Assembly: GCA_965204775.1 (NCBI GenBank)
Contig: CBDBFH010000029.1
Location: forward strand, 186,001 to 250,000
DNA: 64,000 bases
Reading direction: 5' to 3'
From: CBDBFH01 sp965204775
GTDB taxonomy: Bacteria > Pseudomonadota > Alphaproteobacteria > JAPOUT01 > G958296285
In this document: in pieces, positions 49,502 to 58,875 of the stretch
How positions within the stretch are numbered: the stretch's first letter is position 1
How the letters are laid out: the number at the start of each line of letters is the position of its first letter
Translations under genes and position numbers: made by a program
Notes under the pieces: model-generated
Database searches by the model: none
What the model was told of the DNA's origin: nothing
Seen by the model: the letters and a program-made list of their open reading frames with translations, nothing else

Positions 49502-51447
49502 TTACGATCACCCTGCCCGGCGGGGCGGCCCAGCAATTCGACCAGCCCATTGACGGCCACGCCCTCGCCGCCGCCTCCCCCAAACGCGCCAAAAACGCCA
49601 TCGCCGTCGAACTGGACGGCAAACTCAAAGACCTCGCCGCGCCCATCACCCGGGACGCCAACGCCCGCCTCATCACCCCCGATATGCCCGAAGGACTGGA
49701 AATCCTCCGCCACGACGCCGCCCATGTCATGGCCCAGGCCGTGCAGGAACTCTTCCCCGGCACCCAGGTGACCATCGGCCCGGTGATCGAAAACGGCTTC
49801 TATTACGACTTCGCCCGCAGCGACCCCTTCCGCCCCGAAGACCTGCCCAAAATCGAACGGCGCATGAGCGAAATCGTCGCCCGCGACCTCCCCATCGCCC
49901 GCGAAGTCTGGGAGCGCGCCGCCGCGGTCAAGCACTTCCGCAAAATCGGCGAGACCTACAAGGCCGAACTCATCGAGGCCATCCCCGAAGGCGAGGAGAT
50001 CACCATCTACCGCCAGGGCGACTGGCTCGACCTGTGCCGCGGCCCCCACCTGCCCTCGACCGGAAGGCTCGGAACCGCTTTCAAACTCACCCGCATCGCC
50101 GGAGCCTACTGGCGCGGCGATTCACGCAACCCCATGCTCCAGCGCATCTACGGAACCTGCTGGGCCTCCCCCAAAGAGCTGCGCGCCTATCTTACCCGCC
50201 TCGAAGAAGCCGAAAAACGCGATCACCGCAAACTGGGCCGCGCCATGAGCCTCTTTCACTTCGAGGACAGCGCCCCCGGCGCAGCCTTCTGGCATCCGGA
50301 GGGCTGGCGGCTTCTCCGCGCTCTCTCCGGCTACCTGCGCCGCGTCCAGAACGCCGCCGGATACCGCGAAGTCAACACCCCCGACATGCTCGACCGAAGC
50401 CTCTGGGAGCGCTCCGGACACTGGGACAAATTCGCTGACAATATGTTCACCGCCCAAACCCCCGATCAGCGCATCTTCGCCCTCAAGCCGATGAACTGCC
50501 CCGGACACATCGCCATCTACCGGCAGGGCCTGCGCAGCTACCGCGACCTGCCGCTCCGCCTCAGCGAGTTCGGCAAAGTCCACCGCTGCGAGTCCTCCGG
50601 CTCGCTCCACGGCCTGCTGCGCGCCCGCCACTTCACCCAGGACGACGCCCATATCTTCTGCACCCATGACCAGATCGCCGGCGAATGCCGCGCCGTCGCC
50701 GAACTGATCCTCTCGATTTACCGGAACTTCGGATTCGAAGACGTCCGGATCGAATTCTCCGACCGCCCCGAACAGCGCATCGGCTCCGATGACATCTGGG
50801 ACCGCGCCGAAGACGCCCTGCGCAAAGCCGCGCAACACGCCGGAGTCCAATTCCGGCGCAACCCCGGCGACGGCGCGTTCTACGGACCCAAACTCGACTT
50901 CATCCTCCGCGACGCCATAGGCCGCGACTGGCAATGCGGAACCGTCCAGCTCGACTTCAACCTCCCCGGCAGACTCGGCGCCTTCTATATCGGCGCGGAC
51001 GGCGCAAAACACACCCCGGTCATGATCCACCGCGCCCTGTTCGGCTCCATCGAGCGCTTCGCCGCCATCCTCATCGAGCACTATGCGGGCTGGCTGCCTC
51101 TCTGGCTTGCGCCGGTGCAGGCGGTCGTCTCCCCGATCACCAACGCCCACGACGCCTACGCCCGCAAAGCCGCCGCCTGCCTCGAACAGGCCGGACTCGC
51201 CGTCCGCGCCGACCTGCGCAGCGAAAAAATCGCCTACAAAGTGCGCGAACATTCGCTGGCCCGCATTCCCCTCCTCGCCGCCGTTGGCGCGCGCGAGGCC
51301 GCCGATAACACCATCGCCCTGCGCCGCCTCGGAGAGGCAAAGGCCAGGCAGCAAATCCTCCCCCTCGAAGACGCCGCCCGCCGCCTCGCGCAGGAAGCGC
51401 AGCCCCCCGTCCCCCGCCGGGCCGCCCAGTCAATAGCGAAACCATAA
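49498..51447 (+). CDS. thrS: Threonyl-tRNA synthetase
   Basis: Class II synthetase with editing. An N-terminal TGS domain (MITITLPGG...) is followed by the editing domain with HDAAHVMAQAVQELFPGTQ and CRGPHLPSTG. The catalytic core has KPMNCPGHIA (zinc Cys334) and TPVMIHRALFGSIERF. The anticodon-binding domain ends at 649 aa. Start chosen: ATG 49498 overlapping yidD. Its 3' end overlaps the convergent outer-membrane-like gene by 18 bp. Confidence 0.97.
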   Translation: MITITLPGGAAQQFDQPIDGHALAAASPKRAKNAIAVELDGKLKDLAAPITRDANARLITPDMPEGLEILRHDAAHVMAQAVQELFPGTQVTIGPVIENGFYYDFARSDPFRPEDLPKIERRMSEIVARDLPIAREVWERAAAVKHFRKIGETYKAELIEAIPEGEEITIYRQGDWLDLCRGPHLPSTGRLGTAFKLTRIAGAYWRGDSRNPMLQRIYGTCWASPKELRAYLTRLEEAEKRDHRKLGRAMSLFHFEDSAPGAAFWHPEGWRLLRALSGYLRRVQNAAGYREVNTPDMLDRSLWERSGHWDKFADNMFTAQTPDQRIFALKPMNCPGHIAIYRQGLRSYRDLPLRLSEFGKVHRCESSGSLHGLLRARHFTQDDAHIFCTHDQIAGECRAVAELILSIYRNFGFEDVRIEFSDRPEQRIGSDDIWDRAEDALRKAAQHAGVQFRRNPGDGAFYGPKLDFILRDAIGRDWQCGTVQLDFNLPGRLGAFYIGADGAKHTPVMIHRALFGSIERFAAILIEHYAGWLPLWLAPVQAVVSPITNAHDAYARKAAACLEQAGLAVRADLRSEKIAYKVREHSLARIPLLAAVGAREAADNTIALRRLGEAKARQQILPLEDAARRLAQEAQPPVPRRAAQSIAKP

Positions 51448-52233
51448 CCCCGCAAAGAACACCGTCTGCCGCTCGGTATTCGCGCCGCCCAAAGTGCGCC
51501 GCGCCCCCGCCTCCACCGAAACCGCGCGCCCCGCATCATAAACCAGCGCCAGCTGCGCCAGCGTCTCGCGCCCCCGCCCCGCCGCGCCCCCCGTCTCGAC
51601 CCGGCTGAACAGATCGCCCGTCACCAGAACCCGCGCCGCCGGACGCCAGCCAAACCCGAAATCGGCATGATACGCGTTGCGCCCCGAAACAATCTCGCTC
51701 CACTGCCGCCGAAAATGAACCTCCCAATACGCCGGACGCCCAAACAGCCCCCACGAACGCCCCAGCCGCACCCCCGCCGATCCCGCAAAGCCCTCTTCCG
51801 TGCCTCCGGTCGAGCGGTTCTCCTCCCGGCCATAACCGGCGGACGCCTCAAGCGAGAACGCCGCCCGCTTCCCCTCCCCAATCCGAAGCCGCACTCCCGC
51901 CGCGCCCTGCGTCCGCCTCCGGCGCGCTTCAAGGCCCCGCCCCGGCTTGTCCACCTCCTCCCGCGTCTGCAAATCCCCCACCAGCGTCAGGCCCTCCAGC
52001 AACCCCGCCTCGCCATACAGACTCCATCCCCGGCCATAAAAATCCCCCCGCTCCTCCGCATTCCCCCCGCCGCCATAGCGGTGGCGCGCCTCCGAATAGG
52101 CAAAGCGTGCAATCACCTGCCCCGTCCCCGGCGCCAGCGTCCACGCCCCCGCCCAACACGGCGAAGACAGCAAACAACAGAAACCTGCAACAACCGCCGG
52201 ACCCAACCGGCTTCGCCGCCCCGCCTCCGTCAT
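51430..52233 (-). CDS. Unknown outer-membrane beta-barrel-like protein
   Basis: A 267-aa secreted protein. An N-terminal signal (about 28 residues, ending near CWAGA) is followed by alternating polar/hydrophobic strands rich in Gly, Arg and aromatic residues, such as VIARFAYSEARHRYG and WEVHFRRQWSEIV. It ends in GLWFRY with an aromatic last residue, the usual BAM signal. I know no specific family. It overlaps the upstream MFS gene by 4 bp, so the two may act together. Confidence 0.65.
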   Translation of the reverse strand: MTEAGRRSRLGPAVVAGFCCLLSSPCWAGAWTLAPGTGQVIARFAYSEARHRYGGGGNAEERGDFYGRGWSLYGEAGLLEGLTLVGDLQTREEVDKPGRGLEARRRRTQGAAGVRLRIGEGKRAAFSLEASAGYGREENRSTGGTEEGFAGSAGVRLGRSWGLFGRPAYWEVHFRRQWSEIVSGRNAYHADFGFGWRPAARVLVTGDLFSRVETGGAAGRGRETLAQLALVYDAGRAVSVEAGARRTLGGANTERQTVFFAGLWFRY

Positions 52234-53573
52234 TCGGCGGGCGCTTTGCTCTGCCCGGCCTGCCAGCGCTCCAGATAGTCCCGGCTCGCCGCATAGGGCT
52301 TCAGACCGGCAAGCGTCACAAGCGCGGCCAGCGCCAGAATGACCAGCGGAACCAGCGACAGCGAATAGCGCAGCATCATATCGTCCTGAAACAGATAGTC
52401 CGTCGCCAGCGCAATCATCGTCGGCCCCAGACCCAGGCCGATCAGATTAATGACGAAAATCATCAGCGCCGAAGCCGACCCGCGCATCCGGTTGGGCATC
52501 AGCTCCTGTATCCCGGCGGCCCCCGCCCCGGTCGTCAGGGTGGCGAAGAAGGTCGCCGGAATTATCAGCGTCGTCGCCAGCGCCGCGCTCCCGGCCAGCG
52601 GAGCCATAACGGCAAAAGGCAGCGTCCCCAGCGCGCAGATCAAATGCACCCGCATCTTGCCGTTGCGCACGCCGCGCCGGGTCAGCCAGTCGCCCAGCCA
52701 GCCCCCGGCGATCACCCCTCCGGTCCCGAAGACGACGATGATCAGGCCATAGACGATCCCGGCCTCGCCTGCCGTCCAGCCGAAAGTGCGAATATAGAAA
52801 GTCGGAATCCAGGCCGCGACCCCATAGGACATTGTCGAGATCAGGGCGAGGCTGATATTGTGGCAAAAGATCGTGCGGCGGTTGGCGTTGATATAGGCGA
52901 AGAGAGTCGAAAGCGGCACGCCGCTCCCGCCGCCCGCCCCGGCGCCGTGGCGCTTCGGCTCGCGGACCGACGCCATCCACAGCGCGAGCGGCAGGCCGGG
53001 CAGGCCGACAATCAGAAACACCATCTGCCACGGATAGATCTCGCCGAAGACCGGCAGGACGAGGCTGGACATCGTCTCGGTCGCCTGCACGACGCCGCCG
53101 CCGATGATCAGCGCCAGCCCGGCGCCGATATAGATTCCGGTGCTGTAAATGCCGAGCGCCAGCCCCTGCCGCTCCGGCTTGAAGTAGTCGGTGAGCATCG
53201 AATAGGCCGCCGGCGAGAGCGCCGCCTCCCCGACCCCGACCCCCATCCGGTAGAGAAACAGCTGCCCGTAAGAGCGCGCAATCCCGCACAGGGCGGTCAT
53301 CAGACTCCAGAAAAAGATGCCCAGCGAGATGATCCGCACCCGGTTGTGGGAATCGACCATCCGTCCGATCGGCAGCCCCATCACGGAATAGAAGAGCGCA
53401 AAGGCGAAGCCCTGCAGAAGGCTGACCTGGGTGTCGGAGATGCCCAGGTCGCGCTTCATCGGCCCGACCAGCAAACTCAGAATCTGCCGGTCAATGAACG
53501 AGAACGTATAGGCAATAACCAGCAGCCCGACGACATACCAGGCATAGAGCGGCTTGACGCCGTCATACGTCAT
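52230..53573 (-). CDS. MFS transporter (spinster-like subgroup)
   Basis: Twelve membrane segments in 447 aa. FSFIDRQILSLLVGPMKRDLGISDTQVSLLQGFAFALFYSVMGLPIGRMVDSHNRVRI is the N-terminal signature, and RMGVGVGEAALSPAAYSMLTDYFKPERQGLALGIYSTG the next. These match the subgroup often linked to organic-acid, lipid-like or aromatic uptake, but the substrate is not predictable. It lies 7 bp downstream of a CaiB/BaiF CoA-transferase gene on the same strand, so an acid may be imported and then activated to its CoA ester. Confidence 0.9.
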   Translation of the reverse strand: MTYDGVKPLYAWYVVGLLVIAYTFSFIDRQILSLLVGPMKRDLGISDTQVSLLQGFAFALFYSVMGLPIGRMVDSHNRVRIISLGIFFWSLMTALCGIARSYGQLFLYRMGVGVGEAALSPAAYSMLTDYFKPERQGLALGIYSTGIYIGAGLALIIGGGVVQATETMSSLVLPVFGEIYPWQMVFLIVGLPGLPLALWMASVREPKRHGAGAGGGSGVPLSTLFAYINANRRTIFCHNISLALISTMSYGVAAWIPTFYIRTFGWTAGEAGIVYGLIIVVFGTGGVIAGGWLGDWLTRRGVRNGKMRVHLICALGTLPFAVMAPLAGSAALATTLIIPATFFATLTTGAGAAGIQELMPNRMRGSASALMIFVINLIGLGLGPTMIALATDYLFQDDMMLRYSLSLVPLVILALAALVTLAGLKPYAASRDYLERWQAGQSKAPAE

Positions 53574-53580
53574 GCCGGCG

Positions 53581-54807
53581 TCATGCCGGGGTTTTTCCGA
53601 AGACTCCGGCCTTGCGGCGCTTGTCCAGTTCGGCCTGGCTCATGCCGGCTTCGGCGAGGACGGCGAGAGTGTCGCGGCCCAGTTCGGGGGAGGCGGGGAA
53701 GACCTCCTGCGCCGGGGGCGCGTCCGGTCCTTCAAAGCGAACCGGACCGCAAACCGTCCGGTAGGTGGCGCCGCTCCCGCCCGGCTCGCGCATTTCGCGG
53801 AAGGCCCCGGCGGCCTCGGCCTGCGCATCCCCGGCGACATCGGCGGGCCGCAGGACGGGCGCCCAGACGATATCGGCCTTGTCGAGCCGGTCCTCCCATT
53901 CCTCGAAGTCTCCGGCGGCGAATATCCGGTCGAGGCGCTCAACGGCTTCGGCGGCATGGGCGCGGCGTCCGCCGGGGGTGTGGAAGCGGGTGTCGGCGGC
54001 GAGGTCCTTCGCCCCAACCCCCATACACAGACGCTGCCACTCCTTCGCGCCCTGCCGGGGGACGATCACCAGCCAGCGTCCGTCGCGGGTCCGAAAGTAG
54101 TTGCTGAAGGGGTGGAAGATCTGATGGCGAGTCTTGGTCGAAGACATCCGCCCGAATTTCAGCTGAATGGCGGTGTCCGCGCCAAGCGCATAGATTCCGG
54201 CGCGCAGCAGCGAGGCGTCGATCATCGCGCCCTTGCCGCTCCGGCTGCGGGCGTGGAGGGCGGCGAGAATCCCGGCGGCTGTTCCCACCCCGGTAATGTG
54301 ATCGCCCACCCCCATGCGCGGCGGAACAGGCTCCTCGCCCTTGCGGGTCGAGGCATGAGTCAGCCCCGACCGGGCAAAAAACGCGCTGATATCAAACCCG
54401 GGGCGGCCTCGATCGGGTCCGGCGTGGCCGTAGCCGGTGACGCTGGCGTAGATCAGGGAGGGGAAGCCGTCTTTGAGGCTGGAATAGTCGAGTTTGAGTT
54501 TTTCGAGCGCGGCGGGGCGCATATTGGTCAGGAAGACGTCGGCCCCGCCGAGCAACAGGCGCAGCGCCTCGATTCCGGCGGGCTGCTTGAGGTCGAGGAC
54601 GACGCTGCGCTTGCCGCGATTGTCGAGGTCGAAGACCGGGTTGCCGGACAGGTCGTCGCGCAGCAGGCCGGAGAAGACCCCGCGCATGGGGCAGCCTTCG
54701 GGCGGCTCGACCTTGATGACGTCGGCCCCCCACTCGGACAGGAGCATCCCCGCCGAGGGCGCGGCGATATAGGTGGCGAGTTCGATGACCCGGAGTCCTT
54801 CAAGCAT
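53581..54807 (-). CDS. CaiB/BaiF family CoA-transferase
   Basis: Class III CoA-transferase moving CoA between carboxylic acids. LRVIELATYIAAPSAGMLLSEWGADVIKVEPPEGCPMRG is the family start; DLDNRGKRSVVLDLKQPAG and the catalytic-Asp region GVGDHITGVGTAAGILAAL follow. 408 aa. It is followed by an MFS transporter gene. The donor and acceptor acids are unknown. Confidence 0.92.
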   Translation of the reverse strand: MLEGLRVIELATYIAAPSAGMLLSEWGADVIKVEPPEGCPMRGVFSGLLRDDLSGNPVFDLDNRGKRSVVLDLKQPAGIEALRLLLGGADVFLTNMRPAALEKLKLDYSSLKDGFPSLIYASVTGYGHAGPDRGRPGFDISAFFARSGLTHASTRKGEEPVPPRMGVGDHITGVGTAAGILAALHARSRSGKGAMIDASLLRAGIYALGADTAIQLKFGRMSSTKTRHQIFHPFSNYFRTRDGRWLVIVPRQGAKEWQRLCMGVGAKDLAADTRFHTPGGRRAHAAEAVERLDRIFAAGDFEEWEDRLDKADIVWAPVLRPADVAGDAQAEAAGAFREMREPGGSGATYRTVCGPVRFEGPDAPPAQEVFPASPELGRDTLAVLAEAGMSQAELDKRRKAGVFGKTPA

Positions 54808-54948
54808 GGCGGTTCTCCTTCGGGCCGATCATTGTCGAAAGGGCGGGCGAGGTCAATCCCGCGCGCGCGGCGGGGGAGGGGGGAGGAAAGCTTTGCCCCG
54901 GCGGCGCGCCGGGGGTAGTCTTTGTCCGGCGGCGGGCCGGAGGAGAGA

Positions 54949-55758
54949 ATGGCGGCGGACGGAGCAGACAGGGCAGGGGCAGGGGCGCAGACGGGCGGGC
55001 TGATCCCGGCGGCGACGGTGCTTTTGGTGCGCGACGGCGCGCCGGGCCTTGAGGTTTTCATGGTCCAGAGGCATCGCCGGATTGACTTTGCTTCGGGGGC
55101 GCTGGTGTTTCCGGGCGGGCGGGTTGATGCGCAGGACGCGCAGGTCGCGGGCCGGGCGCGAGGGCTGGAGGGCCTGTCCGGCGAGGCCGCCGCGCTGCGA
55201 ATCGCCGCGATCCGCGAGGCCTTCGAGGAGGCGGGCATTTTGCTCGCCCGCCGGAGCGGGGCGCTGCTCTCCGGCAGCGAGGCCGCCGCGCTGGGCCACT
55301 GGCGCGAGAAGATCGAGAGCCGCCGGGCCGGACTGCTCGACTTTCTGGAGCGCGAAAACCTTCAGCTCGACGCCGGGGCGGCGGTTCCCTATGCCCACTG
55401 GATCACGCCGAAGGGGATGCCCAAGCGGTTTGATACGTATTTCTTCATTGCCGCCGCGCCGCCCGACCACGCCGGGGCGCATGACGGGCGCGAGACGACC
55501 GACTCGGTCTGGATTCGCCCCCGCGCCGCCCTCGAAGACGCCGAGGCGGGCCGCCGCCAGGTCATCTTCCCGACCCGAATGAATCTCGCCCTGATCACCG
55601 AATGCGCCAACGCCGCGCAGGCTCTGGCCGAAGCGCGGCGGCGGCGGATCGTCACCGTCGAGCCGAAGATCACCCAGGAGAACGGCGAGGCGATGCTCAG
55701 CATTCCCCCCGAGGCCGGATATCCGGTCACCCGCGAGCCGCTCAGCCGCGACATGTAA
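54949..55758 (+). CDS. Nudix hydrolase (NUDT19-like)
   Basis: Predicted to hydrolyse a nucleoside-diphosphate derivative, possibly CoA. PAATVLLVRDGAPGLEVFMVQRHRRIDFASGALVFPGGRVD leads into an interrupted Nudix box: about 29 residues separate GGRVD from REAFEEAGILL, an insertion typical of the NUDT19/RP2-like branch. 269 aa. Start chosen: ATG 54949 with GGAGGAGAG just upstream. It converges on nadK with no gap. Confidence 0.85.
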   Translation: MAADGADRAGAGAQTGGLIPAATVLLVRDGAPGLEVFMVQRHRRIDFASGALVFPGGRVDAQDAQVAGRARGLEGLSGEAAALRIAAIREAFEEAGILLARRSGALLSGSEAAALGHWREKIESRRAGLLDFLERENLQLDAGAAVPYAHWITPKGMPKRFDTYFFIAAAPPDHAGAHDGRETTDSVWIRPRAALEDAEAGRRQVIFPTRMNLALITECANAAQALAEARRRRIVTVEPKITQENGEAMLSIPPEAGYPVTREPLSRDM

Positions 55759-56517
55759 TCAGGGCGCGAATTGCTCGCGCAGGATTCGCTCTTCCAGTCC
55801 GTGATCCTTGTCGAAGAGAAGGTCGAGGCGCGCCGACTTGTCCTCGCGGACTTCGACCCGGATGACATTGCGCACTTCCTGATGATCGGCGATGGCGCTG
55901 ACCGGGCGTCTTTCGTGGTCGAGGATGTCTAAGGCCACCCGCGCCGCCGACGGCAAAAGCGCCCCGCGCCATTGCCGCGGACGAAAGGCGCTGATCGGCG
56001 TCAGCGCCAGCAGCGGCGCGTCGAGCGGCAGCACAGGCCCGTGCACCGACCGGTTATAGGCCGTGCTCCCGGCGGGGGTTGCGACCAGAACCCCGTCGCT
56101 CATCAACTCTTCGAGGCGCATTTTGCCGTCCACCGAAATTCTGATCCGCGCCGTTTGCGGGCTTTGCCGCAGGAGCGAGACCTCGTTGACCGCCAGCGCG
56201 CTCAGTTCGGCGCCGTCCCCGCGCGCCTCCATCCGCAGGGGGTGGAGGGTGGTTCGGCGGGCGGCGGCGATCCGTTCGGGGAGGCCGTCCTCGCTCCACG
56301 CATTCATCAAAAAGCCGACCGCGCCCAGCTTCATTCCGTAAATCGCCGGGCCGCCCTTCTTCAGCGACTCATGGAGCGCGCGCAACATGGTGCCGTCGCC
56401 GCCCAGAACGACCAGCGCCTCGGCGTCTTCCGGCGGAATGTCGCCGCAGCGGCGGCGCAGGCGCTCGGCGGCGCGGCGCGCTTCAGGGGCCGGGGAGGAG
56501 ACAAACGCGATCTTCAT
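55759..56517 (-). CDS. nadK: NAD kinase
   Basis: Phosphorylates NAD to NADP. LVVLGGDGTMLRAL holds the GGDG motif (39-42), followed by GFLMN, VNEVSLLR with the conserved NE, and SDGVLVATPAGSTAYNRS. 252 aa, normal for alphaproteobacteria. Lies 9 bp downstream of moaA on the same strand. Confidence 0.95.
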   Translation of the reverse strand: MKIAFVSSPAPEARRAAERLRRRCGDIPPEDAEALVVLGGDGTMLRALHESLKKGGPAIYGMKLGAVGFLMNAWSEDGLPERIAAARRTTLHPLRMEARGDGAELSALAVNEVSLLRQSPQTARIRISVDGKMRLEELMSDGVLVATPAGSTAYNRSVHGPVLPLDAPLLALTPISAFRPRQWRGALLPSAARVALDILDHERRPVSAIADHQEVRNVIRVEVREDKSARLDLLFDKDHGLEERILREQFAP

Positions 56518-56526
56518 CCGATCCGG

Positions 56527-57555
56527 TCAGCCTCCGGTGACCGACATCATCCGCCCCGGACCCGTCGCCAGCGAGGCTTCCGCCGACCCCGGCAGCACGG
56601 CAAAATGATGCCGCTCCGCCTTGCGCGCCAGCGCAGTCCGAATGGCCCGCGCCGCCCCCGCCCCCCCGCCTTCGCGCAGGGCGGAGCGCAAATTGACATG
56701 ATCGGCATGGCCCAGACACATGAACAGGCGGCCCGTGCAGTCCACCCGCACCCGGTTGCAATTCGCGCAGAAATTATTGGTGAGCGGCGTGATCAAACCC
56801 AGCCGCCCCCCCGTCTCGCGCAGATCGAAGTAACGCGCCGGACCGCCGGTCGCATGATCGCTCTCCTCCAGCGTCCAGAGGCGGGCGAGGCGCTCGCGGA
56901 CAATCGTCAAAGGCAGATGCGCCCCGCTTATATTCAGGCCGGTGTCGCCCATCGGCATCGCCTCAATCAGGGTGATGTCCATGCCCCGCTCATGCGCCCA
57001 GGCGATCATGCCGGGAATCTCGTCCTCGTTCAGGCCCCGGAGCGCAACCATGTTGAGCTTGACGGCGAGTCCGGCCTGGCGGGCGGCTTCGATCCCGGCG
57101 AGAACCTCGTCGAGCCGCCCGCGCCGGGCGATCCGCGCAAACAGCGCCGGGTCGCGCGTGTCCAGCGAAACATTGACCCGCTCCACCCCAAACTCACGCA
57201 GCCGCCCGGCGCATGAGGCCAGCCGTCCGGCGTTGGTGGTGAGGGTCACTTCGTCCAATTCTCCGGCTTTGCGCCAGCGCCCCAGAGTCTCAACCAGTTC
57301 CAGAACGCCGCGCCGGACAAGCGGCTCGCCGCCGGTCAGGCGAATCTTGCGCACCCCGAGCAGGCGGAACGCCTCGCACAGGCGGGCGAGTTCGGCAATT
57401 GAGAGAACGTCCCTGCGGGGGAGGAAGGTCATCCGCTCCGGCATGCAGTAGACGCAGCGCAGATCGCAGCGGTCGGTGACCGAGAGGCGCAGATAGGTGA
57501 CCCGCCGTCCGAAGCCGTCGAGCAGGGCGGGGGTTTTGTGGGGTGCTTCGGTCAT
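56527..57555 (-). CDS. moaA: GTP 3',8-cyclase
   Basis: Radical SAM enzyme starting molybdenum cofactor synthesis. SVTDRCDLRCVYC gives the SAM cluster Cys (30, 34, 37); FCANCNRVRVDCTGRLFMC gives the second cluster (CxxC-x13-C), and the protein ends in the functional double Gly (SVTGG). 342 aa. Start chosen: ATG 57555, overlapping the antiporter stop. The cofactor could serve the molybdopterin enzyme at the window end. Confidence 0.96.
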   Translation of the reverse strand: MTEAPHKTPALLDGFGRRVTYLRLSVTDRCDLRCVYCMPERMTFLPRRDVLSIAELARLCEAFRLLGVRKIRLTGGEPLVRRGVLELVETLGRWRKAGELDEVTLTTNAGRLASCAGRLREFGVERVNVSLDTRDPALFARIARRGRLDEVLAGIEAARQAGLAVKLNMVALRGLNEDEIPGMIAWAHERGMDITLIEAMPMGDTGLNISGAHLPLTIVRERLARLWTLEESDHATGGPARYFDLRETGGRLGLITPLTNNFCANCNRVRVDCTGRLFMCLGHADHVNLRSALREGGGAGAARAIRTALARKAERHHFAVLPGSAEASLATGPGRMMSVTGG

Positions 57556-58814
57556 TGGGTTTTTTCCGGGAGGGCGTTTTCGGGGCATTCGGGCGTGAGT
57601 TCGCGCCGCGCCCGGCGGGCGTACCATAGCACGCCCGCCGGGGCGCTGGCGCCGTGGAGGAGGATGCTGAGCAGGACGGTGATGACGGCGATGGAGACGA
57701 TCCGGTCGGCTTCGGGGAAGCCGCTTTCGCGCACGACGAAGAGGGCGAAGAGCACCGAGGCCAGTCCGCGCGGTCCGAACCATCCGATGAAGAGATGGGT
57801 CCACCAGCGCAGTCCGGAGCCGAGCAGTGCGAGCGAGCAGCCTGCCATGCGGATCACGGTGAGGCTGAGGAGGGCGTAGAGGAGGTCGCGTGGGGTTGCG
57901 TTGAGGAGGGCTTCGGGGGCCAGCGCCGCGCCGAAGAAGAGGAAGGTGAGGAGGAGGAGGAAGCGGCCTTCGAGTTCGGCGAATTCATAGACGTGTCCGC
58001 GCATTCCGCGTGCGGCGTGTCCGAAGGCGAGTCCGGCGCAGAAGGCGGCGAGGAAGCCGTTGCCGCCGATCAGGCTGGCGAGGGCGTAGGCGGCGGGGGC
58101 GAGGATGAGGATGGAGATCTGGACGAAGTGTGGGTGCATCCAGCGGCGTTGTGTTGCGCGGCGGATGAGGAGTCCGCCGAGCCATCCGGCGGCGATTCCG
58201 GCGAGGGGTCCGAGCACGATTTGTGCGGCGGCGAAGGCGATCCAGGTTGCGGGGGTTCCGGCCATTGCGTCCATGCCGCCCATTGCGCCGGCGAGGGAGA
58301 CGAGGATGAGGACGGCGGGGAGGGCGAGGCCGTCATTGAGGCCGCTTTCGACGCTGAGGGTTTCGCGGATGCGCTGGGGGAGTCGCCTGTCTTCGACGAC
58401 GGCGAGGCCGAGGGCGGCGTCGGTGGGTGCGAGGATGGCGGCGATCAGCAGTGCGGTGAAGATGGATATGGCGGGGTAGAGGGCGGCGGCGGCGAGGGTT
58501 CCGAAGAGGATGACGAGGGGCAGGCCGATCAGGAGGAGGCGCAGGGGGAGGGCGTAGAATTTGCGCAGTCCGGTGAGTTCGATCTTGGCGGCGTCGGAGA
58601 AGAGGATGAGCATGAGGGTGAGTTCGGCGATGCCGTAGAGGATTTCGTGGGCGATTTCGAAGTGGAGGATGGCGAAGAATTGGGGTGCGGCGAGGAGTCC
58701 CAGCCCGGCGAAGATCATGGGGGCGGTGACCGGGCTGCGGTCGAGGCGGCGCGAGACCAGCCCGAAGAGGAGGAAGGCCAGGGCGACGAGCAGGATATCG
58801 GAGTGTTCCATCAT
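57552..58814 (-). CDS. Sodium/proton antiporter-type cation:proton exchanger (CPA1)
   Basis: About twelve membrane segments in 420 aa. LILFSDAAKIEL, AAILAPTDAALGLAVVEDRRLPQRIRETLSVESGLNDGLALPAVLILVSLAG (the ND pair of the ion site) and GWFGPRGLASVLFALFVV are the CPA1 landmarks. The usual long cytoplasmic tail is missing. Start is the ATGATG at 58814/58811. It overlaps moaA by 4 bp. Ion specificity is not determined. Confidence 0.9.
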   Translation of the reverse strand: MMEHSDILLVALAFLLFGLVSRRLDRSPVTAPMIFAGLGLLAAPQFFAILHFEIAHEILYGIAELTLMLILFSDAAKIELTGLRKFYALPLRLLLIGLPLVILFGTLAAAALYPAISIFTALLIAAILAPTDAALGLAVVEDRRLPQRIRETLSVESGLNDGLALPAVLILVSLAGAMGGMDAMAGTPATWIAFAAAQIVLGPLAGIAAGWLGGLLIRRATQRRWMHPHFVQISILILAPAAYALASLIGGNGFLAAFCAGLAFGHAARGMRGHVYEFAELEGRFLLLLTFLFFGAALAPEALLNATPRDLLYALLSLTVIRMAGCSLALLGSGLRWWTHLFIGWFGPRGLASVLFALFVVRESGFPEADRIVSIAVITVLLSILLHGASAPAGVLWYARRARRELTPECPENALPEKTQ

Positions 58815-58875
58815 GGCGGGAAAGAGTTTATACTGCGCTCCGGGTTTTTCGGAAGAAAGAAGAGGAGGCCGGATC